Origin: Mesorhabditis belari
Lineage: Eukaryota > Nematoda > Chromadorea > Rhabditida > Rhabditidae
NCBI GenBank assembly: GCA_958450365.1
Contig: CAUEEP010000743.1
Location: 1,976,001 to 2,040,000 of the forward strand
Length of the DNA: 64,000 nt
Direction: 5' to 3'
Shown: in pieces, positions 1 through 13,109 of the stretch
Layout: each line of letters begins with the position of its first letter
Numbering within the stretch: position 1 is the stretch's first letter
Made by a program: the position numbers and the translations under genes
Notes under the pieces: model-generated
Seen by the model: only the letters and a program-made list of their open reading frames with translations
Databases searched by the model: none
What the model was told of the DNA's origin: nothing

Positions 1-557
1 CAAGTAATAACTCAAAAGATTGCTTTAATTATTAGCTTTTAATTATTAGCTTTTAATTATTGCCTTTAATTATTGACTTCAATTATTATTGACTTTAATT
101 TAGCATCTTCTATTGGGGCTACTACACAATAATGCAACAATGGTGAGAACAAAAACGAAAAGGATCTTCTTTTCCCCGATTCAGGTCTCCTAGGTGTTTA
201 CTGAGCTTTCCATTTCTTTGATTTCTTTGATTTTTTTGATTTTTTTTCTTTTTTACGCTCATATGTATTCTAAATACAAAATAGATATATTTTTCTGTTT
301 TTTTAGTGTCTAGAATGAAAATAAAGTTTGTTTAACAGAAAAAGATAAGAAACAAAAGAAGTGTTTATATAAAAAAAGACTTTTTTTTTCAGTTAGCCGC
401 GAAGCAATTGCTCAACTCGTTTATCGTGACGAAAACTGAAAATATCAAAAAAATAAATTACTTAAGAGCTTTGATTATTGAAAACGATTTTAGCTGGTAG
501 CTGGGAAAAGTTTTAAAATTGAAATCGCTTTTCAATTTGAGTTTAAGCAAAGAATTT

Positions 558-923
558 GGGGGCGGGACAAATGCGACTTTTTTTTTTGCTGGAAAAGGCC
601 TTAGGAAAGGTCGTAGAGCTTCGAAAATGTTTCCATACTAGGGAATCGTATGCGTAGATTCCGAATTTCGACAAATCAAAGCAAATCAGACCTTGCTGAC
701 ACGTTAAATTTGAGCTAAAAGGCAAAAACTACGCAACTTAACGCTTTTCCGCAGTTTTTGCCTTTTAGCCCAAATTTGACGTGTCAGCAAGGTCTGATTT
801 GCTTTGATTTGTCGAAATTCGGAATCTACGCATACGATTCCCTAGTATGGAAACATTTTCGAAGCTCTACGCCCTTTCTAAGGCCTTTTCCAGCAAAAAA
901 AAGGTCGCATTTGTCCCACCCCC
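558..923. repeat. Palindromic inverted-repeat element (family C, copy 1)
   Basis: Two arms of about 165 bp face each other around a short centre near 735-750. The ends read GGGGGCGGGACAAATGCGAC and its reverse complement. The same ends recur at 3172-3345 (one arm) and 22113-22569 (complete), so this is a dispersed foldback MITE-like family. No coding capacity; apparent ORFs are mirror images of each other. Confidence 0.85.
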
Positions 924-1008
924 AAGAATTTTCTATTGAACAAAGTCTCTTTTTGTCTTAAATAGTTTAAAAGATTTTAAAATTGTTTTTGCCGATTTCC
1001 GATGCCGA

Positions 1009-1708
1009 TTAGATTTTTCTTTGAATTGAACAAAGCTTTTTTCCTCTGAATAGTTTAAAAGCCTTTTGCCCGACCTGAAGACAGCTCCCGAAATCGGCGA
1101 CTGGCTGTTGTACGTGCAAAGGCAAGTCCGCATCAGATCGAGCTTCGGTCGCCGCTGCACGCAAAGCGCTATCGATCCGGGGAAGCACCGAGCGCAAATC
1201 TAGAATCATAAAAGCAAGACTTCAAAATAATCTATTCAAAACCTGAGCACAGGTAGGTGCAACGGGAAAATCCGGATTGAAAAAGGGAGCACGCAACGAA
1301 CGAGTGTCACAACGACGTGCTCTGAAAGGGCGTTATTCTTTGAAATTTTGGAACTAAAGACTTTTCCGAAGCTGTTAGCTGACTCTCAATGACTTCTAGC
1401 AAAGCAACTGTCTCAGTCAATGATGGATCTGAATTGATTTTCACCAAAAATCTTTCAAATGCTTACTTGGATCCTCGAAAAACTCGTTGATCTCCTCATC
1501 GCCGCCTTTTGTTTCAAAATTTCCTTTTGACTCAAGCCTTTCAGGAAGAAAAGTGGCTAAGAATTAGAAAAATCTCAAATTTTATCTCAAATTCGATAAA
1601 GTTACAATGGTCGTCCATTTTGATGGCTTCACAATAGTCAGCCCATTTCAAGTAAGCGGTGGAGAAATGGAATAGAAAAACAAAGAGTAACACTCCTTGG
1701 ATGGCCAT
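1009..1708 (-). CDS. Probable small secreted nematode-specific protein (3' end unresolved)
   Basis: I do not recognise the family. On the minus strand an ATG at 1708 follows a trans-splice-like acceptor (ATCTCCAG, then GTAAAG) and encodes a clear signal peptide beginning MAIQGVLLFVFLFHF. Reading continues through plausible short introns: a donor inside 'CCATTGTAACT', an acceptor before CCACTTTTCTTCC near 1555, then an exon encoding ...EEINEFFEDP, and one encoding NPSLTETVALLEVIESQL. A final GC-rich exon near 1090-1215 encodes LDLRSVLPRIDSALRAAATE. The last exon may stop at 1009 by read-through, or splice to an exon near 400-435 ending ...NCFAAN. Composition in the 1090-1200 exon is clearly more GC-rich and codon-like than its surroundings. 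Frame continuity is good but rests on hand-placed introns without a homologue. Confidence 0.5.
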
Positions 1709-1766
1709 CTTTACCTGGAGATTAAATGAAGAATGAATCAAATGCACAAAGCAAAAAGGAATGAAT

Positions 1767-2480
1767 ACCGTAAATACTGTAATAGTACCCCACTCCCCTC
1801 GTACAGTCGGGTAGTCGCAAAAGTTTTTTAATATTTCATTTTTTCTCAAAACGCCCGTACTTTCAAAAAATGTGTCTTTGGTATCAAAAAATAGCCCTGA
1901 ATTTCAGGGCTATTTTTTGATACCTAAGCGCGCATTGTAGCATAAACCAGTGTCGAGAGAAACTCGTTCAAAGCTAGACTACGCAATACTTCGCACCGTC
2001 ATTATCCGGCTGGGGTACTAGTAATAATAATACTTTATTCAAACGATAAAGTGAAAGAAATCATAGAGAAATGCACAGTGATACTTAATCATACAATACA
2101 TACTGAAATCAATAAGCCAATTATTCGTCTAGTCGCAAAATTTTTTTAGTATTTCATTTTTTTCAAAGCGCCCGTACTTTCAAAAAAATGCGTCTTTGGT
2201 ATCAAAAAATAGCTGAAATTCAGGGCTATTTTTGATACCAAAGATAATGACGGTGCGGAGTGTTGCGTAGTCTAGCTTTGAACGAGTTTCTCTCGACACT
2301 GGTTTAAGCTACAATGCGCGCGTAGGTATCAAAAAATAGCCCTGAATTTCAGCTATTTTTTTGATACCTAAGCGCGCATTATAGCATAAACCAGTGTCGA
2401 GAAAAACTCGTTCAAAGCTAGACTACGCAACACTCCGCACCGTCATTATGCGGGTGGGGTACTATTACAGTATTTACGGT
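1767..2480. repeat. MITE family A copy 1, compound, with LINE tail inserted
   Basis: The ends are ACCGTAAATACTGTAATAG and its inverted complement, with CCCCAC just inside. The interior repeats the family core (TGCGTAGTCTAGCTTTGAAC, short hairpin with GCTATTTTTTGATACC) more than once. This copy is 714 bp against about 268 bp for the simple copies, because it is internally duplicated and carries a LINE 3' end at about 2021-2128. It lies directly upstream of the secreted-protein gene start at 1708. Confidence 0.85.
2021..2128 (-). mobile_element. LINE 3'-end fragment (same family as 7326-7762)
   Basis: This stretch is the reverse complement of the 3' end of the LINE fragment at about 7655-7762: TACTTTATTCAAACGATAAA...CAATACATACTGAAATCAATAAG. 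The AATAATAATA at its left edge corresponds to the TTATTATTAT microsatellite tail of the other copy. It is inserted inside a family A inverted-repeat element. Confidence 0.8.
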
Positions 2481-3545
2481 ATGTTTATTCTCAATCAACT
2501 CTTAATACGAAATGATGGGAAAGAAGAAATGGTTTGAGTTCTGTTACCCCAAATGACGAGAGATAACAAGACGAGTTATTACTTTAAAAATGCTTCCAGC
2601 TTTCAGTTTGCTTCAATTGCTACAATTTTCCCTTTTGAATTTAGCTTCTTTCTTGGTCTATTAATAAAAAAATATCCGCCACTGTTCAACCAATCAATTA
2701 AACCATTGACTAGCTGCAGATTTTACACTTTCTCATCATAAAATAGTCAATAAAAATTTGCTAAATTCAGTTATGTTAATTAGAAAAGATAAAAATTAAA
2801 AAAATTTCAAAATCGTTTAAGAAATAACGGAAAATGTTGAGCTGATGCGACCTTTTATGAAGTGGGGCTGGATCGGGATCGAGTAGGAGAGGAAATTCGA
2901 TCCAATCATTCTTTTAATAAGCACCAATTGAAAAAAAATAAGTGCTCGACGTTGAATAGATCTAAAAAAAGTATTTCTCATTGCAAAATCGGTCGTCATC
3001 AACGAGAATTTTCCTCTCTTTTAGCTGTAAATGCATGAGAGAATTTTTCTCTTGGAGCTCACAAAAAAAAGTGAATTGTTGAAATGATACGAAAGATTTG
3101 GAAAAGTTTGAAAAAATTTGCCTTTACGATTTGCAACTGTAAAAAGCTTGAGGGGTGGCTCAGATTTCAGCTTATTCGGGGGTGGAACAAATGCGACCTT
3201 TTTTTTTGCGCACCTGGACATTTGCGCACCTTTTTTTGCTGGAAAAGGCCTTAGGGAAGGTCGTAGAGCTTCAAAAATGTTTTCATAGAAGGGAATCGTA
3301 TGCGTAGATTCCGAATTTCGACAAATCAGACCTCGCTGACACGAGATCGCATTCAAATAAATCGATCCCAATTAGTTTTTGTAGTATTTTGTGAGAAATT
3401 TAAGATGATATTCTTCAATTTTTATTGTTTCTTTAAATCGAATTTTTCAAGCTACTTTTGCATAAGAGGGTAAGGTCCTTTTTCTCAGATTTTATTCAAT
3501 GCTTCAAAACTGTCAGTAGCCTTTCATTTTCACTAGAAATAAGTA
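2481..3545. other. Intergenic; no supported gene; half copy of family C at 3172-3345
   Basis: AT-rich sequence with only short ORFs that lack protein-like composition. From 3172 (GGGGGTGGAACAAATGCGAC) to about 3345 it matches one arm of the family C palindrome, including CTGGAAAAGGCCTTAGG and AATCGTATGCGTAGATTCCG. Confidence 0.6.
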
Positions 3546-3718
3546 CAGTCGAACCTCTCTATAACGAACCTCGATATAACGTAAACCTCTCTATAACATA
3601 AGGCGTGACCGGTCCCGGCCGACGTTAAGCTATATAAAACGGCACTCTATATAACGTAAACCTCTATATAACGTAAGCTATAGCCGTCCCGTGAGTTACG
3701 TTATAGAGAGGTTCCACT
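3546..3718. repeat. pogo/Tigger-like MITE with TA target duplication
   Basis: Ends CAGTCGAACCTCTCTATAACG and the inverted CGTTATAGAGAGGTTCCACTG, flanked by TA on both sides. The interior is made of further direct and inverted copies of CCTCTATATAACGTAA. A CAGTxGAACCTC end with TA duplication is typical of pogo/Tigger (Tc1-mariner superfamily) elements. 173 bp, non-autonomous. Confidence 0.75.
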
Positions 3719-3831
3719 GTAATAGTAATAATTAATAAATAAGTAATAGATGACCAAATGGAATAATTGGAATCGTTTTCAATGGGATCCATTCATTTCT
3801 GAAATACAGATTTTAAAAAGTATGTTCAAAT

Positions 3832-4099
3832 ACCGTAAATCCTGTAATAGTGCCCCACCCCCATAATGATGGTGCGGAGTGTTGCGTAGTCTAGCTTTGA
3901 ACGAGTTTTTCTCGACACTGGTTTATGCTACAATAGCAATACAATTATCAAAAAATAGCCCTGAATTTCAGCTATTTTTTGATATCAAAGACTCATTTTT
4001 TGAAAGTACGGGCGCTTTGAAAAAAATGAAACACTAAAAAAACTTTTGCGACTACGCGACTGTACGAGGGCGGTGGGGTACTATTACAGTATTTACGGT
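3832..4099. repeat. MITE family A copy 2
   Basis: 268-bp element with inverted ends ACCGTAAATcCTGTAATAG / CTATTACAGTATTTACGGT. The core contains GGTGCGGAGTGTTGCGTAG and the internal hairpin around AAAATAGCCCTGAATTTCAG. This is the standard size for the family. Confidence 0.85.
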
Positions 4100-4673
4100 A
4101 AGTTTTTTTCGATCATAAAACTTTTATTTTAAGGGATTTCAAAAAGCTAAATGGCCTATTTTAACAATTTTTGAAAATCCTATATAAAACGATTTATCGT
4201 CAATATATTTGAATGTGATCTATGGACCAAGTGAACACTGACCGGCCTAGAATTTTTTTTTTGACGACTGTACTGTTACTTTGAAAGTATTACCAATATA
4301 TCAATCACTCTAGCAAGAATGAAAAACTTGAAAAGTCAAGAATTTGATTTGATTCATTAGAACTCAAGCTTTATCCCAAAATCTGTTCAATGTTCAATGT
4401 GCATGCTAGAGTGTAGTTGTCATCATTTATGGTGTGTATAACACGGCCGAGTCCACGAGCACGCAGATCTCTTAGATCACTATTAGAAAAAGAGAAGCCG
4501 ACTCGGAAAGGTGAGATCCCCGATAGAAGGCGATGACAGCGCCGATCTTCATCCATATAAAAGGGCCAAGTCTGAAACGGAAGCGTCGTTCATTGCACTG
4601 TGAAGCCCAAAAAGAAACTTATTTGGCAGTTTCATCTATTTTTTATATCAAGATATAACCTTTCTGTGTACAG

Positions 4674-5030
4674 GGTGTTCAATAACTATTTAGATACTAT
4701 AACTACTTCAATGTTCAATAACTACCTAGATCCTATAGCTATTTCAATTTTCAATAACTACCTAGATACCATAGCTACTTCAATGTTCAATAGCTACCTA
4801 GATACCATAGCTACTTCAATGTTCAATAGCTACCTAGATACCATAGCTACTTCAATGTTCAATAACTACCTAGATACCATAGCTACTTCAATGTTCAATA
4901 ACTACCTAGATACCATAGCTACTTCAATGTTCAATAGCTACCTAGATACCATAGCTACTTCAATGTTCAATAGCTACCTAGATACCATAGCTACTTCAAT
5001 GTTCAATAACTACCTTCAATAACTACCAAT
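4674..5030 (+). repeat. 36-bp minisatellite that keeps an open frame
   Basis: About nine to ten tandem copies of a 36-bp unit (ATGTTCAATAACTACCTAGA plus TACCATAGCTACTTCA). Because 36 is a multiple of three, one plus-strand frame stays open across the whole array from 4600 to 5022 and would encode a 12-residue repeat MFNNYLDTIATS. Variation between units is limited to single bases. I see no signal peptide, splice partner or recognisable domain, so coding is unproven. Confidence 0.8.
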
Positions 5031-5753
5031 AGCTACTCGTTATTTTAAATGTAACTCAGCACTAAGATTTACAATCATTTCACGCTTTTTTTAATAGAAA
5101 ATTTAAATATTTATCTATGCTTAATGCTTAGGTTTAACGAAAAAAAAACGTTTTTCTGTCTTTTTTTTTATAGAAACTCAAAGTTGACAGTAAAGAGTTG
5201 CTTGTTTTTGTGAACAATAAAAACAATAAACTATTTCAGCTCAAATCTATGCCTAAAACTGACAATGAAAAAAGTTTTTATTGATGCAAAATTGCAAATG
5301 AAAGTTTGAAAATTCGATTTTTTTTTTAAAAGTAACGGAAAATTTGCTTTATTTTTACCCATAATCGTTTTCTTTTTTGTATTTTAATCATAAAAAATAT
5401 TATTCATCGTTTTACATTGTCTATAGGCTTTTTTGGCTTTTTCTGCTGTACTGGTTTCAACTCTCACTTTTGCATCAATGTAGGTGAAAGTAGGGAGAAA
5501 ACTCCTCGAATTGAGAGCTTGACTTATCTTTCTTTTCTTTTGACGATTCCGAGTTGTTATTCTCTGTTGTTATTCTCTTTTTCTGTGCAACAATGTGCTC
5601 TCAATTCTCATTCACACAGAAGAAAAAAAAAGACTGAATCAGAGTATAAAGGAGCGCGAGGAGATGTCAGTCAGTCAGTCTCTGTAGTCTTGTTCTCGTT
5701 TTCCATTCAATATAAACCTTTACAGCATAGTATTTTAGCTGATCAATTTAGAA

Positions 5754-7200
5754 ATGCTTTTGAAAATCGTTATCGCTTTTGGGCTTGGTGTTGCTTGGGC
5801 TGAGGAACAAGTGGGTTAAAGAAAAATTTGAATTGCATTTGAATTGCAATAATTGAAAAGCAAATCTTCTAAATCTTCTAAAGGTTTTAAAGTTTCTAGT
5901 ATCTAGTTTCTAGTATCTAGTATCTAGTATCTAGTTTCTAGTTTCTAGTTTCTAGTTTCTAGTTTCTAGTTTCTAGTCTCTAGTATCTAGTTTCTAGTTT
6001 CTAGTTTCTAGTTTCTAGTTTCCAGTATCTAGTTTCTAGTATCTAGTTTCTAGTTTCTAGTTTCTAGTATCTAGTATCTAGTTTCTAGTTTCTAGTGGCC
6101 AGTTACTTTTCATAAATTCTATTCCAGATCCCATGCGGATTGCCACCATTTACCGGGAAACTCCCCGAAAAGCAGGGCATTGAAATGAAGGCGGTAAAGA
6201 GACGATTGTAAAATATTTCTATCAACATTTTAGACATGGGCAAATTATACAAAAGGATCATGCGATGATCTACAAGAGCACACTTTCGCCATTCTTGACA
6301 CATTAACTCCAGAGGAGAGAACTGTTGTCTTCGGTGCTCCGCCACAGTGTTCGTTCTATCTTTGAGATTCTTTTCTATTTTCATGCTTTAGTTTAGACAA
6401 ACTCTAGTAAGAAAAGACTTACCGTAAATACTGTAATTGAACCCCATCCCCCTCGTACAGTCGCGTAGTCGCAAAGTTTTTTAGTGTTTCATTTTTTTCA
6501 AAGCGCTCGTACTTTCAAAAAAATGCGTCTTTGGTATCAAAAAATAGCTGAAATTCATGGCTATTTTTTTGATACCTAAGCGCGCCTTGTAGCATAAACC
6601 AGTGTCGAGAAAAACTCGTTCAAAGCTAGACTACGCAACACTTCGCACCGTCATTATGCGGGTGGGGTACTATTACAGTATTTACGGTCGAATTATCTTA
6701 TAAGTTATCAATTTTAGCCGACTCATTTGAACACGAAGGAGTCCCAATGTTTATTCGAATGATGAATCCAGAAAATAAAAAGGTTTAGGAAAAATATAAT
6801 TGTGAAAAAAGAAAAAGGAAAATGATTTAGGCTTTTGATGCGATTTGGTTGAATTCAGGGATCGAAGATGATGTGAAACACAAAAAAGTCTCTGAGTTTG
6901 CCAAGCAAAATTTTAAGGGAGATCAAGTAAAGTTAAGATTTTTATTAAAAATCAAAACGAATCTAGCTATCAAATTTCAATTCTTGGTTTGACGAGGTGC
7001 GGAGACACAAAGCGGCGGTGGATGAGCGAATCGCGAAACTCTCCAAAAAAGCAAAGGCAACTCTGAAGAAGATTATCAAAGTTAGATCAAGAAGTTAGAG
7101 CTTTAAATCTCAAACAATCTTTCAGATTCGTGCTCAAGAACAAGATATCTTAGCCAAGATGAGCAAAGAGGTGGCCCGTGAACTTCATGGTCTTATCTAA
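5754..7200 (+). CDS. DUF148 (SXP/RAL-2-like) secreted protein, 7 exons
   Basis: Exons: 5754-5810, 6128-6193, 6234-6348, 6718-6782, 6831-6926, about 6967-7080, 7126-7200; phases agree and give about 195 aa. Residues 1-16 (MLLKIVIAFGLGVAWA) form a signal peptide. Trans-splice-like acceptors (TATTTTAG at 5738, TTTAG at 5751) precede the ATG. The C-terminal part is helical and charged (WFDEVRRHKAAVDERIAKLS, then KMSKEVARELHGLI), which resembles the nematode DUF148/SXP-RAL-2/Ani s 5 family of secreted proteins; its biochemical role is not established. Intron 1 contains the 7-bp minisatellite and intron 3 a family A MITE. Family assignment is from overall pattern, not a diagnostic motif. Confidence 0.75.
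5895..6100. repeat. TTTCTAG heptamer minisatellite
   Basis: About 29 tandem copies of the 7-bp unit TTTCTAG / TATCTAG, inside intron 1 of the DUF148 gene. Every unit supplies a TTTCTAG string, which resembles a nematode 3' splice acceptor; the real acceptor used (ATTCCAG at 6127) lies just beyond the array. Confidence 0.9.
6421..6688. repeat. MITE family A copy 3 (in DUF148 intron 3)
   Basis: 268 bp with ends ACCGTAAATACTGTAATTG and the inverted counterpart CTATTACAGTATTTACGGT. The core includes TGCGTAGTCTAGC-type sequence on the minus strand. Complete copy inside an intron. Confidence 0.85.
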
Positions 7201-7325
7201 TCGAAATCTTATCTAATCGAAAATCACAACATCGAACTCCTTTCACTGATTTCAGTTAATAAATTTGGCAAATAAATTATTCATCTTTTGCATGAGTAAA
7301 AATTGACTATTCTAAATATTCTAGC

Positions 7326-7762
7326 TTTACTTATGAGGAGAGACTTGCTTTTTTTGAACTAAAAACTTTACAGCATCGTCGCTTTGTCATTGATTTAGTC
7401 GAAACTTTCAAAATCCTCCGTTGTAAACAGATTAGCCCTTTGTTTATAGACTTTTTCAAATTTAAACCGCGGTCAGGGCCCAGAAGTGGCTCATTCCTTT
7501 TGCAAATTCCCTTTGCTTCCAATGCCTCTTTATCAAATTCATTTCCCGTTAGAGCCGCTAGATTATGGAACTTGCTCCCAAACGACATACGAGAAATTCA
7601 GTCGCTTTTCATATTCAAGAAACGTATCGATGCTTTAGATCTAGTGGCTCTTTGCCGTAAGTAATTGGCTTATTGATTTCAGTATGTATTGTATGATTAA
7701 GTATCACTGTGCATTTCTCTATGATTTCTTTCACTTTATCGTTTGAATAAAGTATTATTATT
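7326..7762 (+). mobile_element. LINE (non-LTR retrotransposon) 3' end with RT C-terminus
   Basis: A plus-strand frame reads FTYEERLAFFELKTLQHRRF and, further on, FPVRAARLWNLLPNDIRE...FKKRIDALDLVALCRK, then stop at 7664. This matches the C-terminal signature of many LINE reverse transcriptases (YEERL..L.L..L..RR, then F..R..RLWN.LP..I). A short 3' UTR ends in AATAAAGTATTATTATTATA, a microsatellite tail. Truncated at its 5' end and lying 126 bp after the DUF148 stop codon. Not intact. Confidence 0.8.
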
Positions 7763-8127
7763 ATAACGAAAATAAACAAAAATGCAAAAAGATTAGTGTC
7801 ATCGGATTTGAAAATTATATCATTCTTTAATTCTTTTAAAGCCGGTTTCTCCGTTTAAGCGCTATTATGCTCAAATCGTTGGGACCAATTTTTACCCATC
7901 ACTGCCTATAACTTGTTAGTATTAGCTTGGTAAATATGAAAGGTTATTTTTTACAAAAAAATATTGCCCTGACGTTACGTGTTAAAATTTTTATATTAAA
8001 CATTCGCTGTCTAGGATTTTTCTCAATAATATGTCAAATGTTTTGTTGTTTTGTTGTTTATGTTTTTTTGCAAAAACTTTTTTGTTTTTTATTTTGAATC
8101 ATATTTGTATTGTTTCAGCTCGGCAAA

Positions 8128-8922
8128 GATGGATGACCAAAAATTTAAAATCAGGTCTGCCATATTCTTTGAATTCAAGTTAAACAAGAAAGCTACGGAA
8201 TGCCATCAGAACATTTTGTACTGTTTTTGGAGAAGCTGCTCTTTACTTACAAACAATATTGTGTTTGGTACGATCACTTCAAAACGGGAAATGAGTCATT
8301 GGAAGATGTACCACATGGAAAGCCACCGATTACTTTGGACGATCAGCTGTTACTGAACGAGGTCGACTTGGATCCGTCGCAAAAGTGTAGAGAATTAGCA
8401 GAAAAGTTCGGATGCACTCATGTTACCATTGAAAACCATTTACACGCTCTTGGGAAATCATATCGAAGCGGGAAATGGCTCCCCCACGACCTCACTGATG
8501 CCCACAAAGCCATACGAGTCACCCTGAGCTCTTTTCTTCTACGCAAAGCTCACCATCGTGACTTTTCGAAGTATTTTTTGACATCTAATGAGACTTGGCT
8601 TCCGTATGAAAACATTCAACTCCATGGACAGTGGCTGAGTTCGAAGCAGAAACCTCATCCAATCCCGAAGCCTCCGATTCACGGGAAAAGAGTTATGCGC
8701 TTTGTGTGGTGGAATACTAAGGGATTGGTTTATTTTGAAGTATTAGATAAAGGCGAGACTGTTGATGGAAGACTTTATGCAGAACATCACACTCGATCTC
8801 GGCTCCACATAAATCGATTTCGACAAACTTTTTTTGATCGATTTCCTTGCTCCTTGCTTTGGATCGTGTTGAATATTTCATTTTCTTGTGTCATTTTGAA
8901 ATTCCTATTGCTGATAATATGA
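8128..8922 (+). pseudogene. mariner transposase, degenerate
   Basis: The reading begins MDDQKFKIRSAIFFEFKLNK and shifts frame near 8200. It continues in one frame to 8922 with WYDHFKTGNESLEDVPHGKP, a helix-turn-helix-like REL.AEKFGCTHVTIENHL, and the catalytic core. The family's first two catalytic aspartates are replaced: TGDE-type motif reads TSNET, and the VWWD motif reads VWWNTKG. The C-terminal part after LYAEHHTRSRLHI has lost homology. With a frameshift and Asn at both aspartate positions this is a dead copy. Possible terminal repeats lie near 7917 and 9070 (both contain TTGGTA...ATATGA) but are poorly preserved. Confidence 0.85.
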
Positions 8923-9072
8923 AGAAACTAAAAACTGGCCTTAAAACTACCAAAAATTATTCATTAATATGTGCATTTGCAATGCTGTGAACTAAGCCCT
9001 GAAAATCTTTCCAATAAAGCTGATAATGTGTTCTTTTTCAAGAAATTCTCATATTTTTATTACTACCAATAT

Positions 9073-10480
9073 TGTGTTATCTTGATAGATTAATGTTTAC
9101 GCTTTGCACTTTGCACAATCCGCAAATGAGTCACAGATGAAAGCCTCCCACATAGATGATAAATCTTTTACCAATAATTGCAAAAATGTCCAAAGATTTA
9201 GTCACACTGGCTCCAAAAATAACGCTAGTGTTGGAACGGGAGTTCCCGGTTGGGAGACCTTGAAGAGGGGAAGGGAAGGAGAGTGGACTGCTCTCAATCT
9301 CTCAATCTCTCGGTCTCTTCATCCCTCGAACACAGAAGAAGGCATTAAGAGAGGTTTTTCTCTGCTCTCCTCCACACAAAGGGCATTCGGTCGATAAGGA
9401 AAAGGGTGTATACGGATGGGATTCGGGTCTATGCGGGTCTCCAGGGGGAAGGCTCAAATCGATAGATATGAGGGTAGAAGTGGGGATGGTTAGGGATGGG
9501 TGGGGATGGGTGGGGATGGGTAGAGGGAAGGAGAGTCACACGGGGGAACGGCCTCGTCCCAATCCGTTCCAGTACTCGCCCTCCTCTCTTCCGTATCGAC
9601 CGCTCATATGGTCTATGTTTTTCTGTCCTCTCTTTATCTTTTCAGAGCTACTCGTGTCCTTTTCGAAATCCCTATTTCACGTGATTACCCAACAAGCTGA
9701 CCAGAGCTTAAAAAATAAAAAAACAAGCAAAGCTGTCCTTGTTTTTTAAAAAAAACTAACTAACTAATCTTCTAGATGTCTTTATCTTCTAGTTTTTAAT
9801 CTTATAGAATTAATCTTCTAGATTTTAATCTTCTAAACTTAACCTTCTAGATTTTAAAGTTAATTGAAAACCAATCAAAATCTAGTTTTGACCGTTTTCA
9901 GTGGATTTCTTTTTTTTTTTGTTTTGAATTGTTTTATATTCTATGATTTCTAATCGAAAATATTTCCCCTGTAAAGTCTGTTTTTAAAAACTTTTCGCTT
10001 TTCGCTCACCAAGCAAACACACACCACAAATAGCTTTAGTATTTCTGATAATGAGGGTAAAATTTTGAGGCTTTCAATTTGATCAGCTAACTCTAAGACG
10101 TTGAAAACTTGTTTGTTCTCAGTTTAAACTTTTCTGTGTCACGCGGAAATGTGATCGAGAAATCGGTTTTTTCCTTTTTTTCCCTTTTTGTTTTCGTAAA
10201 CAACACCCTGTCCACTTATTTTCCAATTTGTTTGACTCGGAAATTATTGATAAAATCTGAAAGAGATTTTACTTGCCATGAGCAAATTCCCGAGAAATTG
10301 TACTCGCCATGAGCAAAATTTCCATAATTGTCTCAAATTTGAACCCAAATCTTCATTAAAACTTCTTGGAAACGGATTTCCTGACGCTTTCGCGATTCCA
10401 AAACTCATTAATTTCGATTTTGAAATGTTGTTCTAGAAAAAAACTTTCTTACACCACAAAAAATGAGCTCTGATTTCACA
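9073..10480. other. Intergenic; no supported gene
   Basis: ORFs here lack protein-like composition. Holds a G-rich imperfect repeat (GGATGGGTGGGGATGGGTGG near 9490-9525), a run of AATCTTCTAGATTTT units at 9765-9860, and AT-rich sequence leading into the polyubiquitin promoter. Confidence 0.5.
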
Positions 10481-12953
<2,473 letters not shown>

Positions 12954-13109
12954 GTTCTCCAGCAGACAAGTCAAAAAATGTGATCTCATTTCGAAATTCC
13001 AATGAGAATAAATTTCGTTTTTGTTTTCAAAAGTAAAAATACATGCAATTGAGTGATTGATGTAAATAGAATACATTTATTAAAGCTTAAATAGTTCAAC
13101 AAAAGGCTA

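Noticed and set aside
4371..4556. 61-aa minus-strand ORF starting MDEDRRCHRLL
   Set aside because: Codon-like composition but no partner exons, no recognisable family and adjacent to repeats; left as unsupported.
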